Of a stretch of 64,000 bases of DNA, positions 32,486 to 41,933 are shown one piece after another. The position numbers were made by a program, and so were the translations under genes. Under the pieces are notes generated by a model. It saw only the letters and a program-made list of their open reading frames with translations, did no database searches and was not told the DNA's origin. The DNA comes from Lujinxingia sediminis. GTDB taxonomy: Bacteria; Myxococcota_A; Bradymonadia; Bradymonadales; Bradymonadaceae. The DNA is taken from assembly GCF_004005565.1 (NCBI RefSeq), contig NZ_SADD01000003.1, forward strand, positions 62,001 through 126,000. The letters run 5' to 3'. How positions within the stretch are numbered: position 1 is the first letter of the stretch; each line of letters begins with the position of its first letter.

Positions 32486-32550
32486 CGACATATTCATACA
32501 GAAGGTCAAGCGAGGTCGACGGGACCATCGACCTCATCGAAGGTATTGCA

Positions 32551-34455
32551 TCATTCGTAGATCACGCGGAGCACGGGCTGCTGGTAGGACGCGGCGCTTC
32601 GGTCAAAGAAACGGGCGGAGGCGTCGCCCTCGGCGGCGATGCGCAGGGTGATGAGGCCGCCGGCGGCAACGCTCTCGCGCACCGCTTCGGTGAGCTCGAA
32701 GGTCTCCACGCCAACGGTTTCGGGGGCCTCGGCCAGGCGCGCCGGATCGAGCATGAAGCGTCCCAGCTCGGTGTTTTGAGCGGCCGGGCGCGTATCCCAG
32801 GTGATGGCGGCTTCGTCCCAGGCGTCTTCGGTGCTGGTGTCGACGATGAACTCCGAGGGCTGGCCCTCGTCGCTCATCTCGTCGGTGGTCAGCTCCAGAC
32901 GCGCGTTGGTGATGGTAGCGCCGGAGGGAATCTGCAGCTCGAAGCGCAGGAAGGCTTCGTTGCGGTCGCTATCGACGAGCAGGCCCTCACCCGGGGTGTA
33001 GGTCTGGGCGGGCTCCAGGCGGTTGACGCTGGCGCTGGCCACCGGAGCCGGACGGATGTGATCGCAGGTCAAAAAGCGCAGGTCGAGACGAGGCCGGAGC
33101 ATCGGGTTGGACACCCCGCGGGAGTAAAAGACGACGGCGGGTCCATTGGAGATCGAGCTCAGGGAGACGCGACGACTCTCTCCCTGCGCCAGCTCGGGGG
33201 TGAGCATGTCGGCCATCTTGCGGCTGGGGTCGGAGAGGACCTGAGTGCCCCCACCTGCAGGGTCAATGCGGCTGGAGCTGAGTGCATCCGAAAGCTCATC
33301 GGGGCGAGTATTCCAGGTGACGTCATTGGCGCCATCCACCCCGGCGGTCCAGGCGTTGGAGACCCGTCGGGTGTCGAGGGTGGTGGGCAACCCGGGGTCG
33401 TGGTCCCAGAGCAGGGTGACCTGCTCCAGGGAGACGCGCCAGAGGTCATCGAGGTTGTAGTCACCGGGGTCAATGTCGAAGGAGTACAGGCTGTGCGTCT
33501 CACCCACGGCGTCGATGAGCAGGCCGGAGCCGTTAAAGTCCGTCGAGAAGCCTGCCGGGTTGACCAGGGTCCAGACGTTATCGTGAGGGGTGTCGGGCTC
33601 TTCGGCGCGGATCACCGCTTCCATGGAGGCGTCGATAACAAGCGACTCCTCGCAGACACCGATGAACCAGCAGCCGGGCTCGGCGCCGGGGTTGGGCACG
33701 CAGGCGTAGTCATACTCAAGACCACAGCCGCCGTTGTTGCTCTCGCAGGCGTCCAGCGCCTCACACGCCACGTCGCCGGGCGCCGTGTTGGTGCAGGTGT
33801 TGTAGTCCGGGTCGCCGCAGCCACCGTTATCTTCGTCGCAGGGGTTGATGCGGCCGCATGCGGCAACGAAGGGCTCGGGGTTGGTGCAGAAGAAGGTATC
33901 CGGGTCGCCGCAGCCGCCGTTATCTTCGTCACAGGGATTGACGGGCAGGCATTCGACCGCGGGGGCGCCCTCGATGGTGACGACGGTGCACCGGGATTCA
34001 TCGGGATCGCCGCAGCCGCCGTTGTCGCTCTCGCAAAGATCGCTGCCTTCGGGCAGGCAGGTGAAGCCATCGCCCTCAAAGCCGGCATCGCAGACGCAGC
34101 TGGCGCCGCCCTCAGCGAGGGACTCACAGCGGGCGTTATCGCCGCATTCCGGGTCGCATTCGGCAGGAGCGCAGCCCGGGCCAAAGCCCTCATCGCAGTA
34201 GTCGGCGGCCACACAGAAACCATCTGCGCAGACGTCGCTGCCTTCGCACTCGCTGGTGGAGGCGCAGGTCGCCGCGCAGTGTTGCAGGTCGCTCAGGCAG
34301 AGGGTTGATTCGCAGCTCGCGTCGTCGGTGCAGGCTTCGCCGACACCGAGCAGGGGCTGCTCCTGGCCGTCATCATCGCCGCTGCAGGCCGAGGTACTCA
34401 GGGTCAGGGCCAGCGCTGAGGTCAGCAGGCCACGCCATCGCTTGTACGTACGCAT
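32551..34455 (-). CDS. Surface lipoprotein with four NGGCG repeats and two beta-sandwich domains (paralogue 2)
   Basis: 634-aa exported protein. The signal peptide begins MRTYKRWRGLLTSALALTLS and ends at a Cys in STSAC, a less canonical lipobox, so lipidation is probable rather than certain. The Cys-rich module (CESTLCLSDLQHCAATC) and EGF-like module precede four NGGCG repeats, two of them NPCDEDNGGCGDPD. The C-terminal half has two beta-rich domains; the second carries the family strand AFLRFELQIPSG and the end QPVLRVIYE. It is the most diverged of the six paralogues. The ATG at 34,455 is chosen because AAGGAG lies 8 nt upstream; the ATG at 34,461 is too close to it. Confidence 0.85.
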   Translation of the reverse strand: MRTYKRWRGLLTSALALTLSTSACSGDDDGQEQPLLGVGEACTDDASCESTLCLSDLQHCAATCASTSECEGSDVCADGFCVAADYCDEGFGPGCAPAECDPECGDNARCESLAEGGASCVCDAGFEGDGFTCLPEGSDLCESDNGGCGDPDESRCTVVTIEGAPAVECLPVNPCDEDNGGCGDPDTFFCTNPEPFVAACGRINPCDEDNGGCGDPDYNTCTNTAPGDVACEALDACESNNGGCGLEYDYACVPNPGAEPGCWFIGVCEESLVIDASMEAVIRAEEPDTPHDNVWTLVNPAGFSTDFNGSGLLIDAVGETHSLYSFDIDPGDYNLDDLWRVSLEQVTLLWDHDPGLPTTLDTRRVSNAWTAGVDGANDVTWNTRPDELSDALSSSRIDPAGGGTQVLSDPSRKMADMLTPELAQGESRRVSLSSISNGPAVVFYSRGVSNPMLRPRLDLRFLTCDHIRPAPVASASVNRLEPAQTYTPGEGLLVDSDRNEAFLRFELQIPSGATITNARLELTTDEMSDEGQPSEFIVDTSTEDAWDEAAITWDTRPAAQNTELGRFMLDPARLAEAPETVGVETFELTEAVRESVAAGGLITLRIAAEGDASARFFDRSAASYQQPVLRVIYE

Positions 34456-34607
34456 GCGCATAACTCCTTGAAGGGGACGATGATCGCCCGGACATGCCGC
34501 AGCGGTGCTCAATCGATCGAAGGCGGCGGTGTAACGAGGAAGATGTCATTTAAACGGGACAACGCCGGTGCGCAAGTCATGGCCTCGCCGCCAGACAATC
34601 GGGCATG

Positions 34608-34645
34608 AAAAAACCCCGCTCGCCAGCATGGCGAGCGGGGTCTTT
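34608..34645. terminator. Intrinsic terminator after the 798-aa lipoprotein gene
   Basis: An 11-bp stem, CCCCGCTCGCC with GGCGAGCGGGG, and a 5-nt loop. Runs of A and T flank it so that six U follow the stem on the minus strand, and TCTTTT follows on the plus strand. It sits 29 nt past the stop at 34,674. Confidence 0.85.
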
Positions 34646-34673
34646 TGATCGGGCAGAACGCGCGAGGGTCGCT

Positions 34674-37070
34674 TTATTCGTAGACCACCGTCAGTCGAGG
34701 ACGCAGCGCGGTGTTAAGGGCCTCGCTGCCATGGAAGGCGGTGTCTCCCTGGAGGGCGCTGACGCGCAGGTCCACGGTCTGACCGGCCTCGAAGCGCTCC
34801 AGGACGTGGGCAAAGAGCGCATCGCTCTCCATCTCCACCACCTCCAGGGAGCCGTTCGCCAGCGTGGCGGTGTCCAGGGGCACACCCGTGGACGCCGGGC
34901 GCGTGTTGTAGGTGACGACGCCGGGCTCCCAGGGCTCGGTGAGCGCGTCGAGCATCAGGTTGCTCTCTTCCCACACAGTTCGGGGGTGCAGCGTCAGGCG
35001 AACATCGACAATCTGCGCGTTGGCGGGCACGCCGCTGAAGTCAAAGCGCAGGTAGAACTCGTCGCCTCCCAGCGAATTGGCAAAGAGCTCCACCGACTCC
35101 TCAAAAACCCTGTCGGAAAAGAACGCGCTCACCATGGCGCTTTCTTGAGCCAGGTTGACCTGCTCCAAACACGCCTGAACCTGAAGCTCCAGGCGCGGGT
35201 GGTAGGCCTGTTCGGGATGCTCGCTGGAGAAAAACCTCGCGGTAGCGTCGAAGGAGCCCAACGCCAGGGTCAGCTCTCCCCGCTCTTTGCCCTCCTCCGC
35301 TACCATGTTGAGACGTGAACTCGAGAAGGCGGTTTCGACGACCTCCCCCGACGAGATCACGTCGAATAAGACGCTGTTCAAAAGGGGGTAATATGACAGC
35401 GATCGCGCGTCCAACCAGGTGATCGAGGCCAGGTCCAGTGGCGATTCGGTATAGGGGAGCTGCACGTCCACCACTCCCCCCTCACGTACGTTGTCGAAGG
35501 CGTAGAAGTAGAATGCTGCATCATGAATGGTGGCGTTGCTCGGGAGCGCGCTCAGATCAAATTGCAACAGGCTCATATGAATGCCGCGCTGCACAAAAGG
35601 ATAGAGCCCCGAGCTAAAGTCGAAGACATAACCCGAGGGGTTGGCCGTGAGGAACTCACGGTTGAAGTTCTGATTGGGAACATCGTTGGTGACAAAGACA
35701 TCGTGTAAGAGCGGTGCCTCATAATCGTACGTGCACGTTTCGATGGCCAGGCGACACAGGGGCAACTCGCCGGAGCGAAGCACGCACCGATGAAGGGCGG
35801 GATCGCCGCAGCCCCCGTTATCGTCGGCGCAGAGGTCGACGTCGGCACATTCGCCCACCCCGACCTCGGTGTTGGTGCAGGTGAAGAACTCCGGGGCGCC
35901 GCAGCCGCCGTTGTCGCTGAGGCAGGGGTTGATCGTGATGCACTCCGCAACAAGGTGGCCGCCCTCGGCGTCCTCGATGGCGTCGCATTGCACGAGGGCC
36001 GGGTCGCCGCAGCCGCCGTTGTCGGTGAGGCAGGGGTTGATCGCGCTGCACTCCGCGACGAGGTGGCCGCCCTCGGCGTCCTCAAGGGCGTCGCATTGGA
36101 AATACTCGGCCTGGCCGCAGCCACCGTTGTCGGTGAGGCAGGGGTCGATCGCGCTGCACTCGGCGACGAGGTGGCCGCCCTCGGCGTCCTCGATGGCGTC
36201 GCATTGGAAATACTCGGCCGCGCCGCAGCCCCCGTTGTCGCTGAGGCAGGGGTCGATCGCGCTGCACTCCGCCAGCAGACCGCCGCTCTCGATGTCTTCG
36301 ATGGCGTCACACTGGAAATACTCCGGCACACCGCAGCCGCCGTTCTCGCTGAGGCAGGGGTCGATCACGCTGCACTCCGCGATGAGACGGCCGCTCTCAG
36401 CATCTTCCATCGCGTCACATTGGAAAAACTCGGCGTCGCCGCAGCCGCCGTTCTCGCTGAGGCAGGGGTCGATCGCGCTGCACTCCGCCTCACCCACGGC
36501 GGTGTGGGTGCAGGCAAAGAACGCTGCGTCGCCGCAGCCGCCGTTATCTTCCAGGCAGGGGTTGAGCGTCGTGCACTCCGCCACAAGTTCGCCGTCCTCG
36601 CCGCCCTCCATGGCGTCGCATTGCACGAGCTCCGGATCGCCGCAGCCGCCGTTCTCGCTGAGGCAGGGGTTCGTCTCGACGATGGTGCAGTCGAGGCCGT
36701 CGCCCTCAAAGCCGGGGTTGCAGGCGCAGGAGGGGCCGCCCTCGGCTTCCAGGTTGCAGGTGGCGTCGGCGTGGCAGCCGGGCTCGCAGGTGGTGGGGGC
36801 GCAGCCCGGGCCAAAGCCCTCATCGCAGTAGTCAGCGGGCAAGCAGTGGCCCTCGGTGCAGACGAGGTCGCCGTCGCAGGTGTCTTCGCAGGTGGCGGCG
36901 CAGACCTGCGTGTCGGCCAGACAGAGGCCAGAGTCGCAGTCCTCATCGGAGGTGCAGCCTGTGGGCTCCTGGTGATCATCGGGGGGGAGAGCATCGCCAT
37001 CGGCGTTGCAGGCAGCAACAAGACCGACCATACAGAATACAAGGCCAACACGGCCCATCCATGAGAACAT
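34674..37070 (-). CDS. Surface lipoprotein with nine NGGCG EGF-like repeats (paralogue 3)
   Basis: The largest family member, 798 aa. The signal peptide MFSWMGRVGLVFCMVGLVAAC has a canonical lipobox. The N-terminal Cys-rich module (CDSGLCLADTQVCAATC) and an EGF-like unit are followed by nine tandem repeats of about 36 residues with the core NGGCG, several preceded by a CDAxED-type loop. Two beta-sandwich domains complete the protein, ending LRPRLTVVYE. The start at 37,070 has AGGAG 7 nt upstream. The first ~150 residues are almost identical to those of the next gene (37,149-39,428), whereas the repeat number and the central domain differ. The repeats look like they expand and contract by recombination. 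Confidence 0.88.
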   Translation of the reverse strand: MFSWMGRVGLVFCMVGLVAACNADGDALPPDDHQEPTGCTSDEDCDSGLCLADTQVCAATCEDTCDGDLVCTEGHCLPADYCDEGFGPGCAPTTCEPGCHADATCNLEAEGGPSCACNPGFEGDGLDCTIVETNPCLSENGGCGDPELVQCDAMEGGEDGELVAECTTLNPCLEDNGGCGDAAFFACTHTAVGEAECSAIDPCLSENGGCGDAEFFQCDAMEDAESGRLIAECSVIDPCLSENGGCGVPEYFQCDAIEDIESGGLLAECSAIDPCLSDNGGCGAAEYFQCDAIEDAEGGHLVAECSAIDPCLTDNGGCGQAEYFQCDALEDAEGGHLVAECSAINPCLTDNGGCGDPALVQCDAIEDAEGGHLVAECITINPCLSDNGGCGAPEFFTCTNTEVGVGECADVDLCADDNGGCGDPALHRCVLRSGELPLCRLAIETCTYDYEAPLLHDVFVTNDVPNQNFNREFLTANPSGYVFDFSSGLYPFVQRGIHMSLLQFDLSALPSNATIHDAAFYFYAFDNVREGGVVDVQLPYTESPLDLASITWLDARSLSYYPLLNSVLFDVISSGEVVETAFSSSRLNMVAEEGKERGELTLALGSFDATARFFSSEHPEQAYHPRLELQVQACLEQVNLAQESAMVSAFFSDRVFEESVELFANSLGGDEFYLRFDFSGVPANAQIVDVRLTLHPRTVWEESNLMLDALTEPWEPGVVTYNTRPASTGVPLDTATLANGSLEVVEMESDALFAHVLERFEAGQTVDLRVSALQGDTAFHGSEALNTALRPRLTVVYE

Positions 37071-37087
37071 CGCGGGACTCCTGAAGT

Positions 37088-37128
37088 CGCGCGCCCCTGC
37101 CTGAGAGGCAGGGGCGCGCGGGCTTTTT
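37088..37128 (+). terminator. Perfect 15-bp hairpin followed by T-run on the plus strand
   Basis: Arms CGCGCGCCCCTGCCT and AGGCAGGGGCGCGCG with a GAG loop, then GGGCTTTTT in the plus direction. All genes here are on the minus strand, so as an intrinsic terminator it faces the wrong way. On the minus strand it forms a stable hairpin just upstream of the ribosome site of the gene starting at 37,070. Confidence 0.7.
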
Positions 37129-37148
37129 GTGGGAAGGGGCGTTGCGTC

Positions 37149-39428
37149 TTACTCGTAGACGATCGTCAGGCGAGGAATCTGCAGGGTGCTCGAAGCCGCC
37201 CTGCCGCCAAAGACGGCGGAGCCCTGGAGGGCGCTGACGCGCAGGTCCACGGTCTCACCGGCCTCGTAGCGCTCCAGGACGTGGGCAAAGAACGCATCGC
37301 TCTCCCACGTCATCACTTCCTGGGAGCCGTCTGCCAGCGTGGCGCTGAGCAGGGGCACGCCGCTGGTGGCCGGGCGCGTGTTGTAGGTGAGGGTGTCGGG
37401 GTCCCAGGACTCGGTGACCGCGTCGACCATCACACTGGTTTCACCCTGCACGGAGTCGGTGGCCAGCTTCAGGCGGACATCGACAATGCGCGCGTCATCG
37501 GGCACCGCCCAGAAGTCAAAGCGCAGGTAGAGCTCGTCGCCCTCACTGGCATCGACCACGTGATAATCCGGCACGCTCATGACCGTGTCGGGCTGGCTCG
37601 CGCTTACCGAGACGTCTCTTCGAGGCGCGTTGCTCTGCTCAAGACACATCTGGACCTCAAGCTCCAGACGCGGGTGGTAGGCTTCTTCAGGATGCTCGCT
37701 GGAAAAGAACATCGTGGTGGCCGTCTGGGAGATCAACGCCAGTTTCAGCGCTCCCTGCTCGATGGCCCGTTGCGATGCGCCGGCGAGTGATAGCCTCTCG
37801 AAGATGTTTTCTAAGATCACCCCGTCCGTGAACCCGCTCACCGATGTGCGGCCCAGATTCTCGTAGCTCAGATACAACGCGTTCTGCCAGGTAAACGACC
37901 CCACATCACGCGTCGATGTGGGGACCTTTATCTCCAAAAACCCGGGGTCGCCCACGTTGCCAAAGACGTAGAGGTAGAGCGCTGCGTTATGAATGGTGGC
38001 GCCGGGCGAGAGCGAGCTCAGATCATACTGCAAAAAGCTCCGATGGGTGCTGCTCATGTCATGGGGATAAGGTTCAAAGTCAAGTTGAGCACTCGAGTCC
38101 CTGGGGTTGAGCGCCAGGAACTCAAGGTCAAAGGTCTCGTCTGGAAAGCTGCTTCTGACAAAGACATCGTGCGTAAGCGGTGGCTGATAGTCGAACGTGC
38201 ACGACGCGAGAGCCAGGCGGCAGAGGGGCAGCTCACCGGCGCGAGGAATGCAGGCATAGAACGCGGGATCGCCGCAGCCCCCGTTGTCGTTGGCGCAGAA
38301 ATCCATGTCGGCACATTCGCCCACCCCGACCTCGGTGTTGGTGCAGGTGAAAAAGGCCGGGTCGCCGCAGCCGCCGTTGTCGGTGAGGCAGGGATTGATC
38401 GTGGTGCACTCCGCGACGAGGTGGCCGCCCTCGGCGTCCTCGATGGCGTCGCATTGAACGAGAAGCGGGTCGCCGCAGCCGCCGTTGTCGGTGAGGCAGG
38501 GGTCGATCGCGCTGCACTCGGCGACGAGGTGGCCGCCCTCGGCGTCCTCAAGGGCGTCGCATTGGAAATACTCCGGCACACCGCAGCCGCCGTTCTCGCT
38601 GAGGCAGGGGTCGATCGCGCTGCACTCCGCCAGCAGACCGCCGCTCTCGATGTCTTCGATGGCGTCACACTGGAAATACTCCGGCACACCGCAGCCGCCG
38701 TTCTCGCTGAGGCAGGGGTCGATCACGCTGCACTCGGCGACGAGGTGTCCGCCCTCGGCGTCCTCAAGGGCGTCGCATTGGAAAAATTCGGCGGCGCCGC
38801 AGCCGCCGTTGTCGGTGAGGCAGGGGTCGATCGCGCTGCACTCCGCCTCACCCACGGCGGTGTTGGTGCAGGCGAAGAACGCCGCGTCGCCGCAGCCGCC
38901 GTTATCTTCCAGGCAGGGGTTGATCGTCGTGCACTCGGCCGCGAGTTCGCCGCCCTCGCCATCCTCGATGGCGTCGCATTGCACGAGCTCCGGATCGCCG
39001 CAGCCGCCGTTATCCTCCAGGCAGGGGTTGTCCTCGACGATGGTGCAGTCGAGGCCGTCGCCCTCAAAGCCGGGGTTGCAGGCGCAGGAGGGGCCGCCGG
39101 TGGCTTCCAGGTTGCAGGTGGCGTCGGCGTGGCAGCCGGGCTCGCAGGTGGTGGGGGCACAGCCCGGTCCAAAGCCCTCATCGCAGTAGTCAGCGGGCAG
39201 GCAGTGGCCCTCGGTGCAGACGAGGTCGCCCTGGCAGGTGTCTTCGCAGGTGGCGGCGCAGACCTGCGTGTCGGCCAGACAGAGACCGGAGTCGCAGTCC
39301 TCATCGGAGGTGCAGCTTGTGGGCTCCTGGTGATCGTCGGTGAGGGGAGCATCGCCATCGGCGTTGCAGGCAGCAACAAGACCGACCATACAGAACACAA
39401 GGCCAACACGGCCCATCCATGAGAACAT
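37149..39428 (-). CDS. Surface lipoprotein with eight NGGCG EGF-like repeats (paralogue 4)
   Basis: 759-aa lipoprotein, tandem duplicate of paralogue 3. The signal peptide and lipobox (VGLVAAC) are identical to that gene, and its ribosome site AGGAGTCCC is shared too. Eight NGGCG repeats follow, including two consecutive SENGGCGVPEYF units. The first beta-rich domain (after LASCTFDYQPPLTHDVFV) differs strongly from paralogue 3. The second ends LQIPRLTIVYE. The ATG at 39,428 is used; a longer frame to 39,593 would add 55 residues ahead of the signal peptide. It is followed by the reversed hairpin at 37,088-37,128 rather than by a normal terminator. Confidence 0.88.
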   Translation of the reverse strand: MFSWMGRVGLVFCMVGLVAACNADGDAPLTDDHQEPTSCTSDEDCDSGLCLADTQVCAATCEDTCQGDLVCTEGHCLPADYCDEGFGPGCAPTTCEPGCHADATCNLEATGGPSCACNPGFEGDGLDCTIVEDNPCLEDNGGCGDPELVQCDAIEDGEGGELAAECTTINPCLEDNGGCGDAAFFACTNTAVGEAECSAIDPCLTDNGGCGAAEFFQCDALEDAEGGHLVAECSVIDPCLSENGGCGVPEYFQCDAIEDIESGGLLAECSAIDPCLSENGGCGVPEYFQCDALEDAEGGHLVAECSAIDPCLTDNGGCGDPLLVQCDAIEDAEGGHLVAECTTINPCLTDNGGCGDPAFFTCTNTEVGVGECADMDFCANDNGGCGDPAFYACIPRAGELPLCRLALASCTFDYQPPLTHDVFVRSSFPDETFDLEFLALNPRDSSAQLDFEPYPHDMSSTHRSFLQYDLSSLSPGATIHNAALYLYVFGNVGDPGFLEIKVPTSTRDVGSFTWQNALYLSYENLGRTSVSGFTDGVILENIFERLSLAGASQRAIEQGALKLALISQTATTMFFSSEHPEEAYHPRLELEVQMCLEQSNAPRRDVSVSASQPDTVMSVPDYHVVDASEGDELYLRFDFWAVPDDARIVDVRLKLATDSVQGETSVMVDAVTESWDPDTLTYNTRPATSGVPLLSATLADGSQEVMTWESDAFFAHVLERYEAGETVDLRVSALQGSAVFGGRAASSTLQIPRLTIVYE

Positions 39429-39649
39429 CAAGGGACTCCTGAAGTCGTGCGCGACGAGCCTGGCGTGGGGGGCGCGGCCACCGCGCGATTGCGCCGTGAG
39501 CAGCTCCCATCGACATCCGCTCGCGGCGTCGTAGGGGAGAGTAGGGATGTACGGGTAGGAGAAAGGTTCGCACCTTCGAGGTACGCACTTCATGCCTTAG
39601 CTTCCCCTTCCCGCGCAAGGTCTCTTTCGAATTTTGTTGTTTTTTGTGA

Positions 39650-39727
39650 AGCGCACCTGCCTGCACGCCCCTCGCGGCGACTCGCAAGGGGTATCCCTTG
39701 CCCTGGCGAGGCCTGCTTGCGCGCACA
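39650..39727. repeat. Structured intergenic element, copy 1
   Basis: Begins GCGCACCTGCCTGCACGCCC, contains the hairpin CAAGGG-GTAT-CCCTTG (39,685-39,700), and ends GCCTGCTTGCGCGCAC. It is repeated with only a few changes (GCGGCG to ACAGCG) near 41,798-41,876, each time directly beyond the terminator of a family lipoprotein gene. Confidence 0.85.
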
Positions 39728-39759
39728 AAAAAGCCCGCGGGCCACAGGGGCGCGCGGGC
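39727..39759 (-). terminator. Intrinsic terminator after the 597-aa lipoprotein gene
   Basis: On the minus strand GCCCGCG pairs with CGCGGGC and is followed by six T. It lies 27 nt past the stop codon at 39,786. The same terminator is duplicated at 41,875-41,907. Confidence 0.85.
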
Positions 39760-39785
39760 GTTGGCGTGTGAAGGGGCGTTGAGCC

Positions 39786-41579
39786 TTACTCGTAGATCAC
39801 GGTGAGACGAGGACGCCACGCCGTCTGGGAGTGGTTGCGACCGGCGAAGGTGGCGGCGTCACCGGAGGCGGTGATGCGCAGGCTGATGGACTGCTCGGCC
39901 TCAATGTGCTCGACCACCGTCTCGAAGAGCTCCGTGGTGTCCAGGATGATGCGCTGAGCGAGGTCGCGGGTCTCGGAGGTGTCCACGGTGAAGGTGGCCA
40001 GCTCGGCGCCGGCGGCGGCGGGGCGACTGGAGTAGGTGACCGACGCTTCGTCCCAGACCTCGGTGGTGAGGTAGTCGAGGGTGAAGGTGGCGTCGCCGCC
40101 GAAGCTGGTGGCGTCGATGGCCACAAGCTCAAGTTGGGCTCCGACGATCTCCGAGCCGACGGGGATCTGCGACATATCAAAACGCACATAGAACTCACTG
40201 CGGTCGCGATCCGCCACCAGCCCATCGCCCTCGCCCAACGCGGTGTCGGGCTCGCTGCGACTCACCATGGCGTTGGCCTGAGCCCCAAACCCCTGCTGAT
40301 CGCACGCGTTGGCGATCACGCTGAGCTTCGGCGCCTTTGCGCCTTCGTTATACCTGTTGGAGTAATAGAAGATCCCCACCTCCTCCGACTCCAGCATCAG
40401 CGAGAGGTAGCGCGCGCCGACGTTCACGCTCTCCAGCACACGCTGACTCAGCAGCTCTCCCTGCAAACGAAGCGTGTGATCACCGAGACCTGCGCCATCC
40501 AGGAACACAGGCATCCGACTGAGTTCATGAAAGAGCACCGGCGGCCGATTCGAATAGCGCAAATTCGCGCCGTACCACTCGTTGGCGACCTGGTGGACGG
40601 TGACGACGCCCGCGCCCTCAGACATGCTCGAAGGCATGACCTGCATATCCAGATGAATCGCCGTGACGTCGAGCTCCGAACTCCCGCGAAGCTCTGAAAG
40701 CGGCTGAAGCTCAAACATCAAATAGGTCTGGTGGAGATTCGCCGCCTGGTACCCTTCGTTCTCGGCATCAAAGCCGTGTGGCGCGGTCACCAGAAAGGGC
40801 CTCCCGACAAAGATACCGTCGACGTCATTCGAGCTCACAAAGGAGTCATAGACCAGCGACGCCTCGTAAGCCACGTCGCAGGAGGCGACAAAACGGCAGA
40901 GGGGCGGCGCACCGCTGCGAGGGACGCACGCGTAACGCTCCGGGTCGCCGCAGCCTCCGTTGGCATCGGCGCACACGTCCACATCGGCGCACTCCCTGTC
41001 TCCAACGCCGGTGTGGAGGCAGGTGAAGAACGCCGGGTCGCCGCAGCCTCCGTTGGCGGTGATGCAGGGGTTGATGAGCGTACACTGCGCCTCCCTCTCC
41101 CCGGAGTCGGCGTCTACGAGCGCATCGCATTGCACAAGCTCCGGATCGCCGCAGCCTCCGTTGTCGATGAGACAGGGGTTTTCGTCGATGAGGGTGCAGC
41201 TTGAACCGTCGCCATCAAAGCCCTGGTTGCAGACACATGTGGGGCCGCCTTCGGCCTGAAGGTCGCAGGTGGCGTCGGCGTGGCAGCCCGGCTCGCAGCT
41301 GGTGAGAGCGCAGCCCGGGCCAAAGCCCTCATCGCAGTAGTCTTGAGGCAGGCAGTGGCCCTCGGTGCAGACGAGGTCGCCCTCGCAGGAGTCTTCGCAG
41401 GTCGCAGCGCAGACCTTCAGGCCATTGAGGCAGAGCCCCGAGACGCAGGCATCGTCGGAGGTGCAGGCCTCGCCATCGGCAACAAATTGACTTCTGGGTG
41501 CAGTATCGTCGAGGTTGCATGCGGAGAGCGCGAGCAGGCAAAGAGCGGCAAGCCCGAGCCGGCGCAGAGGGGTGAACAT
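39786..41579 (-). CDS. Surface lipoprotein with three NGGCG repeats (paralogue 5)
   Basis: 597-aa lipoprotein with signal peptide MFTPLRRLGLAALCLLALSAC and a canonical lipobox. Cys-rich and EGF-like modules, three NGGCG repeats, then two beta-rich domains. The N-terminal ~200 residues and the C-terminal ~160 residues are highly similar to paralogue 6 (41,934-43,721); the last part, from EPDTALGEGDGLVADRDRS on, is almost identical. The central domain between them is unrelated or very diverged. ATG at 41,579 has GGAG 9 nt upstream and begins the signal peptide; the longer frame start is less likely. Confidence 0.88.
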   Translation of the reverse strand: MFTPLRRLGLAALCLLALSACNLDDTAPRSQFVADGEACTSDDACVSGLCLNGLKVCAATCEDSCEGDLVCTEGHCLPQDYCDEGFGPGCALTSCEPGCHADATCDLQAEGGPTCVCNQGFDGDGSSCTLIDENPCLIDNGGCGDPELVQCDALVDADSGEREAQCTLINPCITANGGCGDPAFFTCLHTGVGDRECADVDVCADANGGCGDPERYACVPRSGAPPLCRFVASCDVAYEASLVYDSFVSSNDVDGIFVGRPFLVTAPHGFDAENEGYQAANLHQTYLMFELQPLSELRGSSELDVTAIHLDMQVMPSSMSEGAGVVTVHQVANEWYGANLRYSNRPPVLFHELSRMPVFLDGAGLGDHTLRLQGELLSQRVLESVNVGARYLSLMLESEEVGIFYYSNRYNEGAKAPKLSVIANACDQQGFGAQANAMVSRSEPDTALGEGDGLVADRDRSEFYVRFDMSQIPVGSEIVGAQLELVAIDATSFGGDATFTLDYLTTEVWDEASVTYSSRPAAAGAELATFTVDTSETRDLAQRIILDTTELFETVVEHIEAEQSISLRITASGDAATFAGRNHSQTAWRPRLTVIYE

Positions 41580-41797
41580 AAGAGAAAGCTCCAGGAGATA
41601 CGCCGTGCACACACAGGCTCTTTTGAGGTGAGACGGAAGGCCACATTTTGCGTCACCGTGAAACCGTCATCTATACAAGGATTAACAAGGGCGCAAGATG
41701 CCTGTGGGTCGCGCCATTCGGCAGCCGAGCCATAGGCTCGGCTGCGCTGCCAGAGCCAGCGGCGGATGACGCCGCTCCGCCCGGAATGCGCCAGTAA

Positions 41798-41875
41798 AGC
41801 GCACCTGCCTGCACGCCCCTCACAGCGACTCGCAAGGGGTATCCCTTGCCCTGGCGAGGCCTGCTTGCGCGCACA
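41798..41875. repeat. Structured intergenic element, copy 2
   Basis: Near-identical copy of 39,650-39,727, including the CAAGGG-GTAT-CCCTTG hairpin, again placed directly beyond a family terminator. Beyond it, the region near 41,693-41,790 resembles 43,828-43,921 upstream of the neighbouring paralogue (shared GATGACGCCGC and a following GAATG), so upstream flanks were duplicated too. Confidence 0.82.
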
Positions 41876-41907
41876 AAAAAGCCCGCGGGCCACAGGGGCG
41901 CGCGGGC
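41875..41907 (-). terminator. Intrinsic terminator after the 595-aa lipoprotein gene
   Basis: Duplicate of the terminator at 39,727-39,759: GCCCGCG/CGCGGGC stem and six T on the minus strand, 27 nt past the stop at 41,934. Confidence 0.85.
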
Positions 41908-41933
41908 GTTGGCGTGTGAAGGGGCGTTGAGCC

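Noticed and set aside
32776-39422. Long plus-strand open frames opposite the lipoprotein genes (32,776-34,308; 35,790-37,064; 37,989-39,422)
   Set aside because: They are antisense shadows created by GC-rich codon use in the repeats. The minus-strand frames have signal peptides, lipoboxes, Cys-rich modules and ribosome sites.
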